Assembly (NCBI GenBank): GCA_036272915.1
Contig: DATAXV010000054.1
Span: forward strand, 1 to 26,330
Length of the DNA stretch: 26,330 nucleotides
Direction of reading: 5' to 3'
Source of the DNA: DATAXV01 sp036272915
GTDB taxonomy: Bacteria; Chloroflexota; Dormibacteria; Dormibacterales; Dormibacteraceae
The notes below the pieces were generated by a model that did not search any database, was not told the origin of the DNA, and saw nothing but the letters and a program-made list of their open reading frames with translations. Numbering within the stretch: position 1 is the stretch's first letter; each line of letters opens with the position of its first letter. Positions 13,674-21,852 of this stretch are shown here, in pieces. The translations under genes were made by a program, and so were the position numbers.

Positions 13674-15770
13674 GTGATGCTCCTCTGGCTGATGGCCATC
13701 CTGGTGGCAATCTCGAGCGGTTTCTTCGCGTGGGTCTTTGGGGTGGGACCGATCGGCGCCCTCATCTGGGCGGTCGCCACTCTGCTCGTCTTCATGGGCC
13801 TGATGACGGTGATGCGCCGCTGGCTCGTCATGCATGACCACCTCGTCGATCGCACCGACCTCGAGCTGCGCACGATCGAGACCAACCGCGCCATCTTCTG
13901 GCGCCGGACCTTCTTCCTGGCGATCGTGCTCGTCCTCTACCTGGGCGTCACCGTCTACTTCCTCGGCATGCAGACGGGCACGGCGCTGATCCTGATCCCC
14001 TACCTGCTCTACCGCGGCATCAGCGTCGTCGGCTACTTCCTGATCTTCATGATCGCCAACTTCTCGATCCTGTTCCTCCCCTTCGTGGCGTTCGGCCGGA
14101 TGGGGCGCGAGACGATCGAGCCGGGCGACGCCAACTACGACGTCAAGATCAGCGACGTCCGCGGGCAGAAGTCCGCGATCGTCGAGATGGAGCGGATCCT
14201 GCGCCTCATGGAGCAGGGCCGCAACTACGTGCGGGCCGGCGGCAAGCGCGAGCGCGGCGTCCTCTTCGTGGGGCCGCCGGGAACGGGCAAGACCATGCTC
14301 GCCAAGGGCATCGCCTCCAGTCTGTCGATGCCCATCATCATCAGCTCGGGCGCGTCCTTCCAGGGCATGTTCATGGGCATGGACATGCTCAACGTCTACA
14401 TGATGGTGCGGGCGGCGAAGAAGAAGGCCAAGCGCTGGGGCGGCTGCGCCATCTTCATCGACGAGTTCGACGCCCTCGGCAGCCGGCGCTCCGGCATGGG
14501 CGGCGGGCCGGGTGGCATGGGCGGAATGATGGGTGGCATGATGGGCGGCTTCCAGCTCGGCCTCAACATGCTGCTGGTCCAGATGGACGGCGTCGACAAC
14601 CCGGGCATGATCAAGAAGGCGTTGCGGCGCTTCGTCAACGTCTGCCTCGACGGAATCTTCATCCCCCGATCGATCGGGAAGATGTCGCTCCGCCTGCCGC
14701 AGCTCCGGCCGCCCCGCTACAACCTGTTCTTCATGGGCGCCACCAACCGCCCGTCGGTGCTCGACGAGGCGGTCACCCGGCCCGGACGCTTCGGGCGCAC
14801 GATCACCTTCCGGATGCCGACCCGTGAGGACCGCAAGGACATCGCCGAGCTCTACTTCGACAAGAAGGCCCACGATCCCGAGCTGGACTCCACCGCCCGC
14901 CGCGACGAGTTCGCCCGGATCACCGAGGGCTACTCCCCGGCGATGATCGAGCAGGCGCTGTCGCTGGCCCTGATGTACGCGTTCGAGGAGGGCCGCAGCG
15001 CCTTCAACTGGAAGGACCTCCGCGACTCCATGGGCAACATCGAGGCGGGGCTCGCGGAGCCGGTCGTCTACAGCGAGCGCGACCAGATCGCCGTCGCCCG
15101 CCACGAGCTCGGCCACGCCATCGCGTCCCGATACTTCCTGCCCGACCAGAAGTCGGCCCGGCTCTCGATCCGGATGCGCGGCGACTCGCTCGGCCATCAC
15201 CGCGCGATCTCCGAGGAGGAGCAGCTGCTCCTCTTCCGCTCCCAGCTCGCCGGGGAGTTGCGGCACGCCCTCGGCGCGATCGCCTCGGAGCGGGTCTTCT
15301 ACGGCGAGAACAGCTCGGGCGTCGCTGGGGATCTGAGATCGGCGACGCGACTCGCCTGCCAGATGGTCGGCGTCTTCGGCATGGGCCAGGAGGATCTGGA
15401 CACCCACGCCTCGCAGCGCGCCGCGAACATCGGCGAGTCGCTGATCTCCCGCGCTGAGGCGATGCAGGGGCTGGCCGATGGCGGTGGCAACATCATCTCC
15501 TCACTGATCCAGGGGCCCAGCCGCCGGGTGGTCGCGCAGATCATGGGCTCGGCCTTCGTCGACTGCTGGCGCGTGATGTACGTCAACCGCGAGGCGATCG
15601 ACCGGGCCGCGCAGGCCCTGATCGCGCACGGCGAGCTGATGGGCGACGAGATCACCAGCCTGCTCGACTGGGCGGGGCTCCGCGAGCCGACGCCCAACGA
15701 CCCCTACCCGGAGGAGCTGGCCCAGGTTCCGCCGCTCGAGGTCGAGCAGCCCTTCAAAGTCTCCGCCTGA
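13674..15770 (+). CDS. Membrane AAA+ metalloprotease, divergent FtsH-like (M41)
   Basis: A 698-residue membrane protease. The first 150 residues hold about four hydrophobic segments, against two in classical FtsH. The AAA+ domain has Walker A GPPGTGKT (200-207), a pore-loop-like FQGMFMGM, Walker B IFIDEFDAL (about 260-268) and sensor/SRH elements FFMGATNRP and TRPGRFGRTITF. Two insertions stand out: a Met/Gly-rich stretch after SRRSG and about 40 residues between MDGVDN (304) and NLFFMGATN (350). The protease domain has HELGH (477-481) and the third zinc ligand Asp553 in GVAGDLRSAT, spaced like FtsH. It probably degrades membrane or misfolded proteins. GTG 13674 or ATG 13677 may be the start. 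Whether the genome has a standard FtsH elsewhere is unknown. Confidence 0.88.
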   Translation: MMLLWLMAILVAISSGFFAWVFGVGPIGALIWAVATLLVFMGLMTVMRRWLVMHDHLVDRTDLELRTIETNRAIFWRRTFFLAIVLVLYLGVTVYFLGMQTGTALILIPYLLYRGISVVGYFLIFMIANFSILFLPFVAFGRMGRETIEPGDANYDVKISDVRGQKSAIVEMERILRLMEQGRNYVRAGGKRERGVLFVGPPGTGKTMLAKGIASSLSMPIIISSGASFQGMFMGMDMLNVYMMVRAAKKKAKRWGGCAIFIDEFDALGSRRSGMGGGPGGMGGMMGGMMGGFQLGLNMLLVQMDGVDNPGMIKKALRRFVNVCLDGIFIPRSIGKMSLRLPQLRPPRYNLFFMGATNRPSVLDEAVTRPGRFGRTITFRMPTREDRKDIAELYFDKKAHDPELDSTARRDEFARITEGYSPAMIEQALSLALMYAFEEGRSAFNWKDLRDSMGNIEAGLAEPVVYSERDQIAVARHELGHAIASRYFLPDQKSARLSIRMRGDSLGHHRAISEEEQLLLFRSQLAGELRHALGAIASERVFYGENSSGVAGDLRSATRLACQMVGVFGMGQEDLDTHASQRAANIGESLISRAEAMQGLADGGGNIISSLIQGPSRRVVAQIMGSAFVDCWRVMYVNREAIDRAAQALIAHGELMGDEITSLLDWAGLREPTPNDPYPEELAQVPPLEVEQPFKVSA

Positions 15771-15813
15771 TCGAGGCGACGTTCCCAGGCGGGCCGGCCC
15801 ATCGCGGCCGGTC

Positions 15814-16020
15814 TCAGGCCTGGGGGCGGACCTCGTCGCCGGAGCGCCCCACGACCGCGGGGGAGGGTCGCAGGTTTCTCACCCCGTGCATGATCCTGTC
15901 GGTGAGGGCCCGCCTGACCAGTTGGTCCGATTCCCGACCGAAGTCGCGGGAGGGGTGGAGCGGCTTGCCGAACCTCCTGAATAACTGAGACCTCCGCGCT
16001 CCCACGGCGTCGCCTACCAC
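15814..16020 (-). pseudogene. C-terminal remnant of a PlsC-like acyltransferase
   Basis: The minus strand reads FRRFGKPLHPSRDFGRESDQ, LVRRALTDRIMHGVRNLR and a short tail to a stop at 15814. This resembles the end of 1-acyl-glycerol-3-phosphate acyltransferases in GC-rich bacteria (FGEPLDFSR...TDEIM). The catalytic HX4D and EGTRS parts are absent and the next gene starts right upstream, so only about 55 residues remain. The identification rests on a short segment. Confidence 0.5.
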
Positions 16021-16042
16021 CGACGAGATCTACGCTGGTGCC

Positions 16043-17131
16043 ATGGCCAAGTCCCACACGACAGCGTTGCTGGTTGGCACCTCCACCCCGGCCGGGCGCG
16101 ACGGTGAGGGCGTGCTCCTGACCGAGCTCGACACCGAGCGTGGCGTCCTGCGGCGGGTTGCGGCAGTTACGGATCTGCTTAACCCCTCCTTCCTCGCCTT
16201 CTCCCCGATCGGGCCGGCGGCCTACACGACGAGCGTCGTGGACGCGCTCGGCGGCAGGCGCACCGGGGCCCTGGTGTCGCTCACGCTCAGGGGCACGGAC
16301 CCCGCCGTCTCTGGAGTCGTGGAGACGGGGAGCACGGGCCCGTGCCACGTCGCCGTGGCGCCCGACGGACGCCACGCCGTGGTCGCCAACTACCGGGGAG
16401 GGGCGGCCAGCGTGATCTCGCTGGAGCCGGGAGGGCCGGTTGTCGAGCGGACCGATCTCGTGCAGCACCAGGGATCGGGCACTGACCCCGACCGGCAGGA
16501 GGGACCCCACCCCCACTCGGCGACCTTCGACCCGACGGGAGAGAGGGCACTGGTGTGCGACCTGGGCCTCGACCGCGTCCTCTTCTACCGGCTCGACGCC
16601 GAGGCGGGCCGTTTGGAGCCACTGCCACAACTCGACGTCGCAACCCCCGCTGGCACCGGGCCCCGCCACCTCGACTTCAGCCCCGATGGACGGCACCTCT
16701 ACGTCGCGGGGGAACTGAACTCGACGCTCCTGGTCTACGCGTACGATCCCGCGACCGGCGAGACCGAGCAACTCCAGGTTGCCGACACGCTGGGCGGCGC
16801 CGCGCCCGGAGAGCGCAACTATCCGGCCGACGTGCACGTGCACCCTGGGGGGCGCTTCGTCTACCTCTCCAACCGGGGACTGCACGCGATCGCGATCTTT
16901 GCCATCGACGAGCGGGACGGCCGGGTCGAACTCGTGGGCAACCAACCGGGCGGGGGCGTCTGGCCCGTCAACTTCGCCATCCATCCCGAGGGGCGTCTGT
17001 TGCTCTGTGCGAACCAGCATTCGGACAACGTGGTGCCGTTCTGGATCGACCCTGCCACGGGAGCTCTGGCGCAGGCCGACGAGGCCTTCGCGGTGAGATC
17101 CCCCGCCTGCCTGCGCTTCACCCCATCCTGA
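16043..17131 (+). CDS. 6-phosphogluconolactonase family beta-propeller lactonase
   Basis: A 362-residue seven-bladed propeller of the YbhE/Pgl type, which hydrolyses 6-phosphogluconolactone in the pentose phosphate pathway. Blade repeats are visible as GPCHVAVAPDGRHAVVANY, GPHPHSATFDPTGERALVCD, TGPRHLDFSPDGRHLYVAGE, YPADVHVHPGGRFVYLSNR and WPVNFAIHPEGRLLLCANQ. The residues GPHPHS and the later NR match the conserved active-site face. There is no signal peptide, consistent with a cytoplasmic enzyme. ATG 16043 has no clear ribosome site, so it may be leaderless. Some family members hydrolyse other lactones; no pentose-phosphate gene lies nearby to confirm the role. Confidence 0.88.
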   Translation: MAKSHTTALLVGTSTPAGRDGEGVLLTELDTERGVLRRVAAVTDLLNPSFLAFSPIGPAAYTTSVVDALGGRRTGALVSLTLRGTDPAVSGVVETGSTGPCHVAVAPDGRHAVVANYRGGAASVISLEPGGPVVERTDLVQHQGSGTDPDRQEGPHPHSATFDPTGERALVCDLGLDRVLFYRLDAEAGRLEPLPQLDVATPAGTGPRHLDFSPDGRHLYVAGELNSTLLVYAYDPATGETEQLQVADTLGGAAPGERNYPADVHVHPGGRFVYLSNRGLHAIAIFAIDERDGRVELVGNQPGGGVWPVNFAIHPEGRLLLCANQHSDNVVPFWIDPATGALAQADEAFAVRSPACLRFTPS

Positions 17132-17279
17132 CCACCCCGAACCCGGGGGCAAGGAGGGGGGCGGAGGTCGAGGGTGGCGGAGTGACCTCGAACGTCTTTG
17201 TGACGCTGCCTGAGCCGCTGAACCAGCCGCAGTCTGCTGCCTGACTGCCCACAGGACACGCACCGGCGGCTAGGTTGGT

Positions 17280-17666
17280 CTATGCACCCAGCAGGTGGAT
17301 GACTGCTTTAGCGTAGGCCTGCTCGGCGTCCTCGGCGGTGTGGACGGTATTGGTGAGTTCTACCCGGTAGCCGCCGGGAACGGCGGCGAGGGTGCGGAAG
17401 CGGTCACCGAGGAGCGCACGGAGTTGCTCCTCGCGGGGGAGCCAGATGACCTCGCGCTGCTCGATGCTGTCTAGGGCCCACTCGGTGGTGCCGTTGAAAC
17501 CGATCACCTTGCTGCCCTGGTTGTCGCGCACCTCGATGGTCATATCGCTCACCACGAACACATCGTCGTCCATCTCCCGGTCCGGTACGACGAAGCGATC
17601 CCCCGCCGCCGGCGCCCAGTGCACTCCGGCCTCGCGCAGTCGCCCGGCCTGCTCGATCGTGATCAT
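17280..17666 (-). CDS. Conserved hypothetical protein (128 aa)
   Basis: A 128-residue soluble protein containing RLREAGVHWAPAAGDRFVVP, DDDVFVVSDMTIEV, VIGFNGTTEWALDSIEQ and WLPREEQLRALLGDRFRTL. This resembles a small family I recall from actinobacterial genomes, sometimes annotated as pilus assembly protein CpaE, although the sequence has no ATPase motif to support that name. Function unknown. GGGAGG lies about nine bases before ATG 17666. It is convergent with the lactonase gene, 148 bp separating the stops. Confidence 0.8.
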   Translation of the reverse strand: MITIEQAGRLREAGVHWAPAAGDRFVVPDREMDDDVFVVSDMTIEVRDNQGSKVIGFNGTTEWALDSIEQREVIWLPREEQLRALLGDRFRTLAAVPGGYRVELTNTVHTAEDAEQAYAKAVIHLLGA

Positions 17667-18090
17667 CCATCAATCCTCCCACGCGACCCAGACCCCGCAG
17701 GTTCGCGCGGGCCGCCGAGAATTCTCGCCGCTGAGGGCTCTGGAGAACAAAATCATCGTGCTCTCCGAATGCCCGCGCCGGCCAACCGCGGCCGAGTTCA
17801 GTACCCGCCGCAGCACCCGCACTTCGACTCTGTATCCGACGGATAGGAACCGAGGTCAACACCGGACGATCTCGGGTCTGGGCGCCAGTGCTTGCGATCG
17901 GCTCCAGTTGACACCCGATCCTGAGCTTCTCGGCGCCCAAGAGCTCTGCGCGCTCCTGTGCCGGCATCCTGGGACCGTGCCACCGGTGGCGATAGCGGCG
18001 GGCCACCGTGCGCGAACGCCAGCGAATGCGCGGTGGCGCACTTCTCCGAGGGGTGGGAACGTGCGCCCCGCCGGCGTCGACCCGATCAGG
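17667..18090. other. Noncoding interval of about 420 bases
   Basis: Neither strand offers a reading frame with family resemblance, and I see no RNA gene or repeat. The right part adjoins the C-terminal remnant at 18091. Confidence 0.5.
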
Positions 18091-18240
18091 TCATGGGGCT
18101 TCCTCGATGGGAGCCAGGATCTCGTCGAGGATCCGCCGCAGGGGTCCCATGAGCTCCTCGGGCGAGAAGTCCGCCCCGTCGATGAGGTTCATCCCGAGCG
18201 TGGTGAACCGCCCGTTGACGGCGCCGCCGTCCGGCGGCCC
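18091..18240 (-). pseudogene. Orphan C-terminal coding remnant, family not identified
   Basis: A minus-strand frame ends at 18091 and reads AVNGRFTTLGMNLIDGADFS followed by PEELMGPLRRILDEILAPIE. The amphipathic helix at the end and the codon pattern look like the tail of a real protein. Upstream it runs into the end of the aldo/keto reductase gene with no start, so it is probably a truncated gene. A very short gene from an internal ATG is less likely. Confidence 0.4.
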
Positions 18241-18265
18241 GGGAAACCCTCCAGCCCGCGGGGAC

Positions 18266-19315
18266 CTACCCTGGCGTCGGCGCGTCGGCGGGCAGCAGTC
18301 CCTTGGCTCGGAGCTCATCCCACATCGCGGCCGGGATGGGATGGTGGAAGGCCTCCACGTTGGCACGGACGTGCGCGGCCTCGAGCGCCCCGGGTATGAC
18401 GCTCGCCACGGAGGGATGACCGAGCGGGAACTGGAGCGCGGCCGCGCCGAGGGGCACCTGGTGCCGGTTGCAGACGGCATCGATCGCCCGAACCCGCGCG
18501 ATCTGCTCGGGCGTCGCGGCGCCGTAGTTGTAGCGCGCGCCCGCCACCGCCCCGGTGGCGAGAATCCCGGACTGGAACGGCGCGCCGATGACGATCCCCA
18601 CGCCCCGCTCCTGGCAGAGTGGGAGCTCCTCGCGCAGGGCGCTCTGGTCGAGCAGCGTGTACGGCTGGGCGACGAGGAAGAAGTCGACGTCGAACAGCTG
18701 CAGGAATCGCGGTATGTAGCCGACGCCGTTGACGCCGAACCCGATCCCCCTGACCAGACCGGCCTCCCGGAGATCGCGGAGCGCGTTCCAGCCGCCCGTG
18801 ATCAGCTGGGCGAGGTGGGCCTCCAGCCGCTCGGGCGGCGAGTGATAACCGGTGTCGAGGTCATGGACGAGGGCGAGGTCGATCGCGGGCAGGCTGAGGC
18901 GCTGGAGGCTGTCCTCGTAGCTGCGCATGACGCCGGCGTAGCTGTAGTCGAAGCGCACCTCGAACTGGAGGCCACGATCCCACTCCGCCGCGACCGAGCT
19001 TCGAGGACGCGGCCGGAGCAGCCTGCCCACCTTGGTGGAGAGGACATACTCACCGATCGGACGCTGGAGCAGACCCTCCCCGGCCCGGTGCTCGCTGAGC
19101 CCGCGGCCGTACCAGGGCGCGGTGTCGAAGTACCGGATCCCCGCCTCCCAGGCGGCGTCGTAGGCCTCCAGGCAGTCGGCCACCCGAGGAGCCGTCGGGG
19201 ACTGGCTGCCGCCGAAACCGACTCCGCCCAACCCCAGCTCGCTCAGCCTGACGCCGGTCCGTCCGAGAACGCGCTCCGGGATACCGTCCACCGTCGTGTT
19301 CACCGTTTCGGCCAT
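18266..19315 (-). CDS. Aldo/keto reductase, D-threo-aldose/L-fucose dehydrogenase type
   Basis: A 349-residue reductase. Asp64 and Tyr69 (YFDTAPWYGRGLSE), Lys95 (VLSTKVG) and His (LALVHDLDTGYH) form the tetrad. The motifs RTGVRLSELGLGGVGFGG, VRFDYSYAGVMRSYEDSLQR and FQSGILATG match the branch that oxidises L-fucose, L-galactose or D-threo-aldoses with NAD(P), distinct from the enzyme at 12323. ATG 19315 is preferred to ATG 19327 because GGGAGG abuts the latter and stands 12 bases from the former. Substrate inferred from family only. Confidence 0.88.
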   Translation of the reverse strand: MAETVNTTVDGIPERVLGRTGVRLSELGLGGVGFGGSQSPTAPRVADCLEAYDAAWEAGIRYFDTAPWYGRGLSEHRAGEGLLQRPIGEYVLSTKVGRLLRPRPRSSVAAEWDRGLQFEVRFDYSYAGVMRSYEDSLQRLSLPAIDLALVHDLDTGYHSPPERLEAHLAQLITGGWNALRDLREAGLVRGIGFGVNGVGYIPRFLQLFDVDFFLVAQPYTLLDQSALREELPLCQERGVGIVIGAPFQSGILATGAVAGARYNYGAATPEQIARVRAIDAVCNRHQVPLGAAALQFPLGHPSVASVIPGALEAAHVRANVEAFHHPIPAAMWDELRAKGLLPADAPTPG

Positions 19316-19445
19316 GGTGCTTCGCATCCTCCCGATGTGCGGACTCTGACCACCCGATTATCGATTGGAGCGGTGGGCCGGCATCCGATCCGGACCGTCC
19401 TCGACTGCGGTGTGATCGCGGGCGGCCGGCCATAGACTGATCGGC

Positions 19446-20114
19446 GTGCCCGATGCCCGCGCCCACACCACCAGTAGGGATCGAGGCCTGGGTCCCTCGG
19501 CGCGGACCCGGCTCCTGACCTCGGTCGCCGTCGCCGTGGCCGTCGGGATCGTCCTCGGCGTCCTGGTCCGGCCCTGGGAGCTGGGTCTGCTCTCCGGCTG
19601 GATGGCCGGTGCCGCCGTCTTCGTCGCCTGGATGTGGCTGACGATCTGGCCGATGGACAGCAACGCGACCAGGCGCCACGCGGTGCGCGAGGACGCGGGC
19701 CGGGCGGGGATCGACGCCGCGATCACGGTCGCCTCCGTCGCCAGCCTCGCCGCCGTCGCCCTGCTCCTGCTGGCCGGATCATCGGCCGGAGCCGGCCGCG
19801 ACGTCCACATCGCGGTCTGCGTGGGAACCGTGGCCGTGGCCTGGGGAACGGTGCACACGCTGTTCACGACCCGCTACGCGCGCCTCTACTACGGCGCCGG
19901 CCCGGGCATCGACTTCAACCAGGAGAAGGCTCCGCGCTACTCCGACTTCGCCTATCTCGCCTTCACCATCGGCATGACCTACCAGGTCTCCGACACCGAC
20001 CTGAAGACGTCCCGGATCCGGGCCACGGCGCTGGGACAGGGCCTCCTCTCCTACGTGTTCGGCGTCTTCATCATCGCCTTCACGATCAACCTGGTCGCCA
20101 GCCTCAGCCAGTGA
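19446..20114 (+). CDS. DUF1345 family membrane protein
   Basis: A 222-residue protein with about five membrane helices (LLTSVAVAVAVGIVLGVLV, FVAWMWLTIWPM, ITVASVASLAAVALLLL, HIAVCVGTVAVAWGTVHTLF, and a last helix near the C-terminus). The family signature is clear: TVHTLFTTRYARLYY, then DFAYLAFTIGMTYQVSDTDL. Function of DUF1345 is not established. GTG 19446 begins soon after the divergent reductase promoter region. It is about 100 bp before the DGPF gene and may be a separate unit, since a sigma-type promoter motif lies between. Confidence 0.88.
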   Translation: MPDARAHTTSRDRGLGPSARTRLLTSVAVAVAVGIVLGVLVRPWELGLLSGWMAGAAVFVAWMWLTIWPMDSNATRRHAVREDAGRAGIDAAITVASVASLAAVALLLLAGSSAGAGRDVHIAVCVGTVAVAWGTVHTLFTTRYARLYYGAGPGIDFNQEKAPRYSDFAYLAFTIGMTYQVSDTDLKTSRIRATALGQGLLSYVFGVFIIAFTINLVASLSQ

Positions 20115-20134
20115 CGCGGCGGAGCCAGGCGATC

Positions 20135-20162
20135 TGTCGATCCGGCGGGGTCGCGTTCGTAT
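20135..20162 (+). promoter_or_regulatory. Candidate ECF42-type promoter upstream of the DGPF gene
   Basis: TGTCGA at 20135-20140 is followed 17 bases later by CGTAT (20158-20162), about 50 bp before the DGPF start. As I recall, ECF42 sigma factors recognise TGTCGA at -35 and a CGA/CGT-like -10. This would make the DGPF-sigma operon autoregulated. Confidence 0.55.
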
Positions 20163-20211
20163 GGAGGGTGGAGCCGGCACCGGACCGGCCGCACCGCAAG
20201 GAGGACGCACG

Positions 20212-20565
20212 ATGAAGCAGTACCTGCTCAGCCTCTACCAGCCGGACGGGGACCCGCCCCCGCCCGAAGCCCTGGAGCCGGTCATGCGCCGCCTGGATGA
20301 GCTGAACCAGGAGATGGTGAGGGCCGGAGCCTGGGTCTTCGCCGCCGGGCTCCATCCCGCCGGCTCGGCCACCGTGGTGAGGCTCTGCGATGGCGAGATG
20401 CTGACCACCGACGGGCCCTACGTCGAGGGCAAGGAGCATCTGGGCGGGTTCACCGTCATCCGGGCGCCCGACCTCGACGCCGCCCTGGAGTGGGGACGCA
20501 GGCTGGCCCGGGCGACCACCCTGCCGGTCGAGGTCCGTCCGTTCCAGGGCGAGGTCGAGGGCTAG
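20212..20565 (+). CDS. YCII-related/DGPF domain protein
   Basis: A 117-residue protein of the YCII/DGPF superfamily. It begins KQYLLSLYQPDG and holds the signature TDGPYVEGKEHLGGFTVI, then LDAALEWGRRLA and VEVRPF. DGPF proteins are typically encoded next to ECF42-type sigma factors; their biochemical role is unsettled. AAGGAGG is properly spaced before ATG 20212. The stop at 20565 is followed immediately by the ATG of the sigma gene, so the two are translationally coupled. Confidence 0.92.
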   Translation: MKQYLLSLYQPDGDPPPPEALEPVMRRLDELNQEMVRAGAWVFAAGLHPAGSATVVRLCDGEMLTTDGPYVEGKEHLGGFTVIRAPDLDAALEWGRRLARATTLPVEVRPFQGEVEG

Positions 20566-21798
20566 ATGCCGGCCGGACCGGCCGCCTCCCGGTCCGAGAT
20601 CGAGCGGGTCTTCGCGGAGGAATACGGCCGCGCCGTCGCCGTGCTGGTCCGCGTCCTGGGGGACATCGACGCTGCTGAGGAGGCGGTCCAGGACGCCTTC
20701 ACGGAGGCGGTGCGGCGCTGGCCGGCGGCGGGGATGCCCCCGGCGCCGGCGGGATGGATCATCACCACCGCCCGCAACCGGGCGATCGACCGCCTCCGTC
20801 GCGAGGCGTCGCGGGAGAACCGCCACGCGCAGGCGGCGCTGCTCCACGCCCAGGGCGAGCCCGTCGAGGAGGGTGCCGTGCGCGACGATCGCCTTCGCCT
20901 GATCTTCACCTGCTGCCATCCGGCCCTGGCCCTGGCCGCCCAGGTGGCGCTCACCCTGCGCCTGCTCGGCGGCCTGACCACGGCCGAGATCGCCGGCGCC
21001 TTCCTGGTGCCGGAGACGACCATGGCCCAGCGTTTGGTCCGGGCCAAGGCCAAGATCCGCGACGCCGGCATCCCCTACCGGGTGCCCGAGGCGGCCGACC
21101 TCCCCACGCGGGTCGGTTCGGTCCTGGCCGTCGTCTACCTCGTCTTCAACGAGGGCTACGCGGCCACGTCGGGCGAGCGGCTGGTGCGGGAGGAGCTCTG
21201 CTCGGAGGCGATCCGGCTGGGCCGGGTGCTGGTCGAGCTGCTGCCGCTGGAGCCGGAGGCGTGGGGACTGCTCGCGCTGATGCTGCTCACCGAGTCGCGG
21301 CGCGCCGCCCGGACCACCGGCGAGGGGGGGCTGGTGCTCCTCGCCGACCAGGATCGGGGACGGTGGGACCGGGATCTGATCGCCGAGGGTCAGGCGATCG
21401 TGCGACGGTGCCTCGCCTGGAACCGGCCGGGGCCCTATCAGATCCAGGCCGCGATCGGCGCCGTCCACTCTGACGCCGAGGACGCCGCCGCGACCGACTG
21501 GCGGCAGATCCTACGGCTCTACGACCAGCTGCTGGCGGACGCCCCGACGCCGGTCGCCGCGCTCAACCGCGCCGTCGCCGTGGCCGAGGTGGAGGGACCG
21601 GATGCGGGGCTGGCCCTGGTCGACGGGATCGACCTGCCCGGCTACCACGTCCTCCACGCCATCCGCGCCGACCTCCTAAGGCGGCTGCGCCGCGACGGCG
21701 AGGCGGCCGCGGCCTACGAGGCCGCGATCACCGCCACCGACAACGCCGCCGAGCGGTCCTTCCTGAGCCGCCGCCTCGGCGAGCTGGGGTCCCGCTGA
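20566..21798 (+). CDS. ECF42-type RNA polymerase sigma factor with C-terminal TPR-like extension
   Basis: A 410-residue sigma factor. Region 2 occupies residues about 10-80 (GDIDAAEEAVQDAFTEAVRR, GWIITTARNRAIDRLRR). Region 4 is about 105-160 (LIFTCCHPALALAAQVALTL, GLTTAEIAGAFLVPETTMAQ). The remaining 230 residues are helical repeats resembling a TPR domain (AALNRAVAVAEVEGPDAGL, FLSRRLGEL), characteristic of the ECF42 group. There is no anti-sigma gene beside it, normal for this group, where the C-terminal extension is thought to control activity. Partner DGPF gene is directly upstream. It probably directs transcription from its own operon and other DGPF-type genes. Confidence 0.92.
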   Translation: MPAGPAASRSEIERVFAEEYGRAVAVLVRVLGDIDAAEEAVQDAFTEAVRRWPAAGMPPAPAGWIITTARNRAIDRLRREASRENRHAQAALLHAQGEPVEEGAVRDDRLRLIFTCCHPALALAAQVALTLRLLGGLTTAEIAGAFLVPETTMAQRLVRAKAKIRDAGIPYRVPEAADLPTRVGSVLAVVYLVFNEGYAATSGERLVREELCSEAIRLGRVLVELLPLEPEAWGLLALMLLTESRRAARTTGEGGLVLLADQDRGRWDRDLIAEGQAIVRRCLAWNRPGPYQIQAAIGAVHSDAEDAAATDWRQILRLYDQLLADAPTPVAALNRAVAVAEVEGPDAGLALVDGIDLPGYHVLHAIRADLLRRLRRDGEAAAAYEAAITATDNAAERSFLSRRLGELGSR

Positions 21799-21852
21799 GG
21801 TTCGGTCCCGACCTCGAGGCCCGGGCGATGCGTCCCTGCGGGTAGGAGACGG

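Noticed and set aside
13629..15407. Long minus-strand open frame (592 codons) opposite the FtsH-like gene
   Set aside because: It is a GC-codon-bias shadow: Glu/Asp/His/Arg-rich, no domains, and fully antisense to a gene with intact catalytic motifs.
15704..17263. Minus-strand open frame of 519 codons across the lactonase gene
   Set aside because: Low-complexity Arg/Gly/Val-rich product without family features, antisense to a clear beta-propeller gene.
17392..18399. Plus-strand open frame of 335 codons
   Set aside because: Overlaps the 128-aa gene and the reductase on the other strand; the product is Ser/Arg/Pro-rich with no family pattern.
20104..21468. Minus-strand open frame of 454 codons opposite the DGPF and sigma genes
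   Set aside because: Compositional shadow with no motifs; both plus-strand genes are unambiguous.
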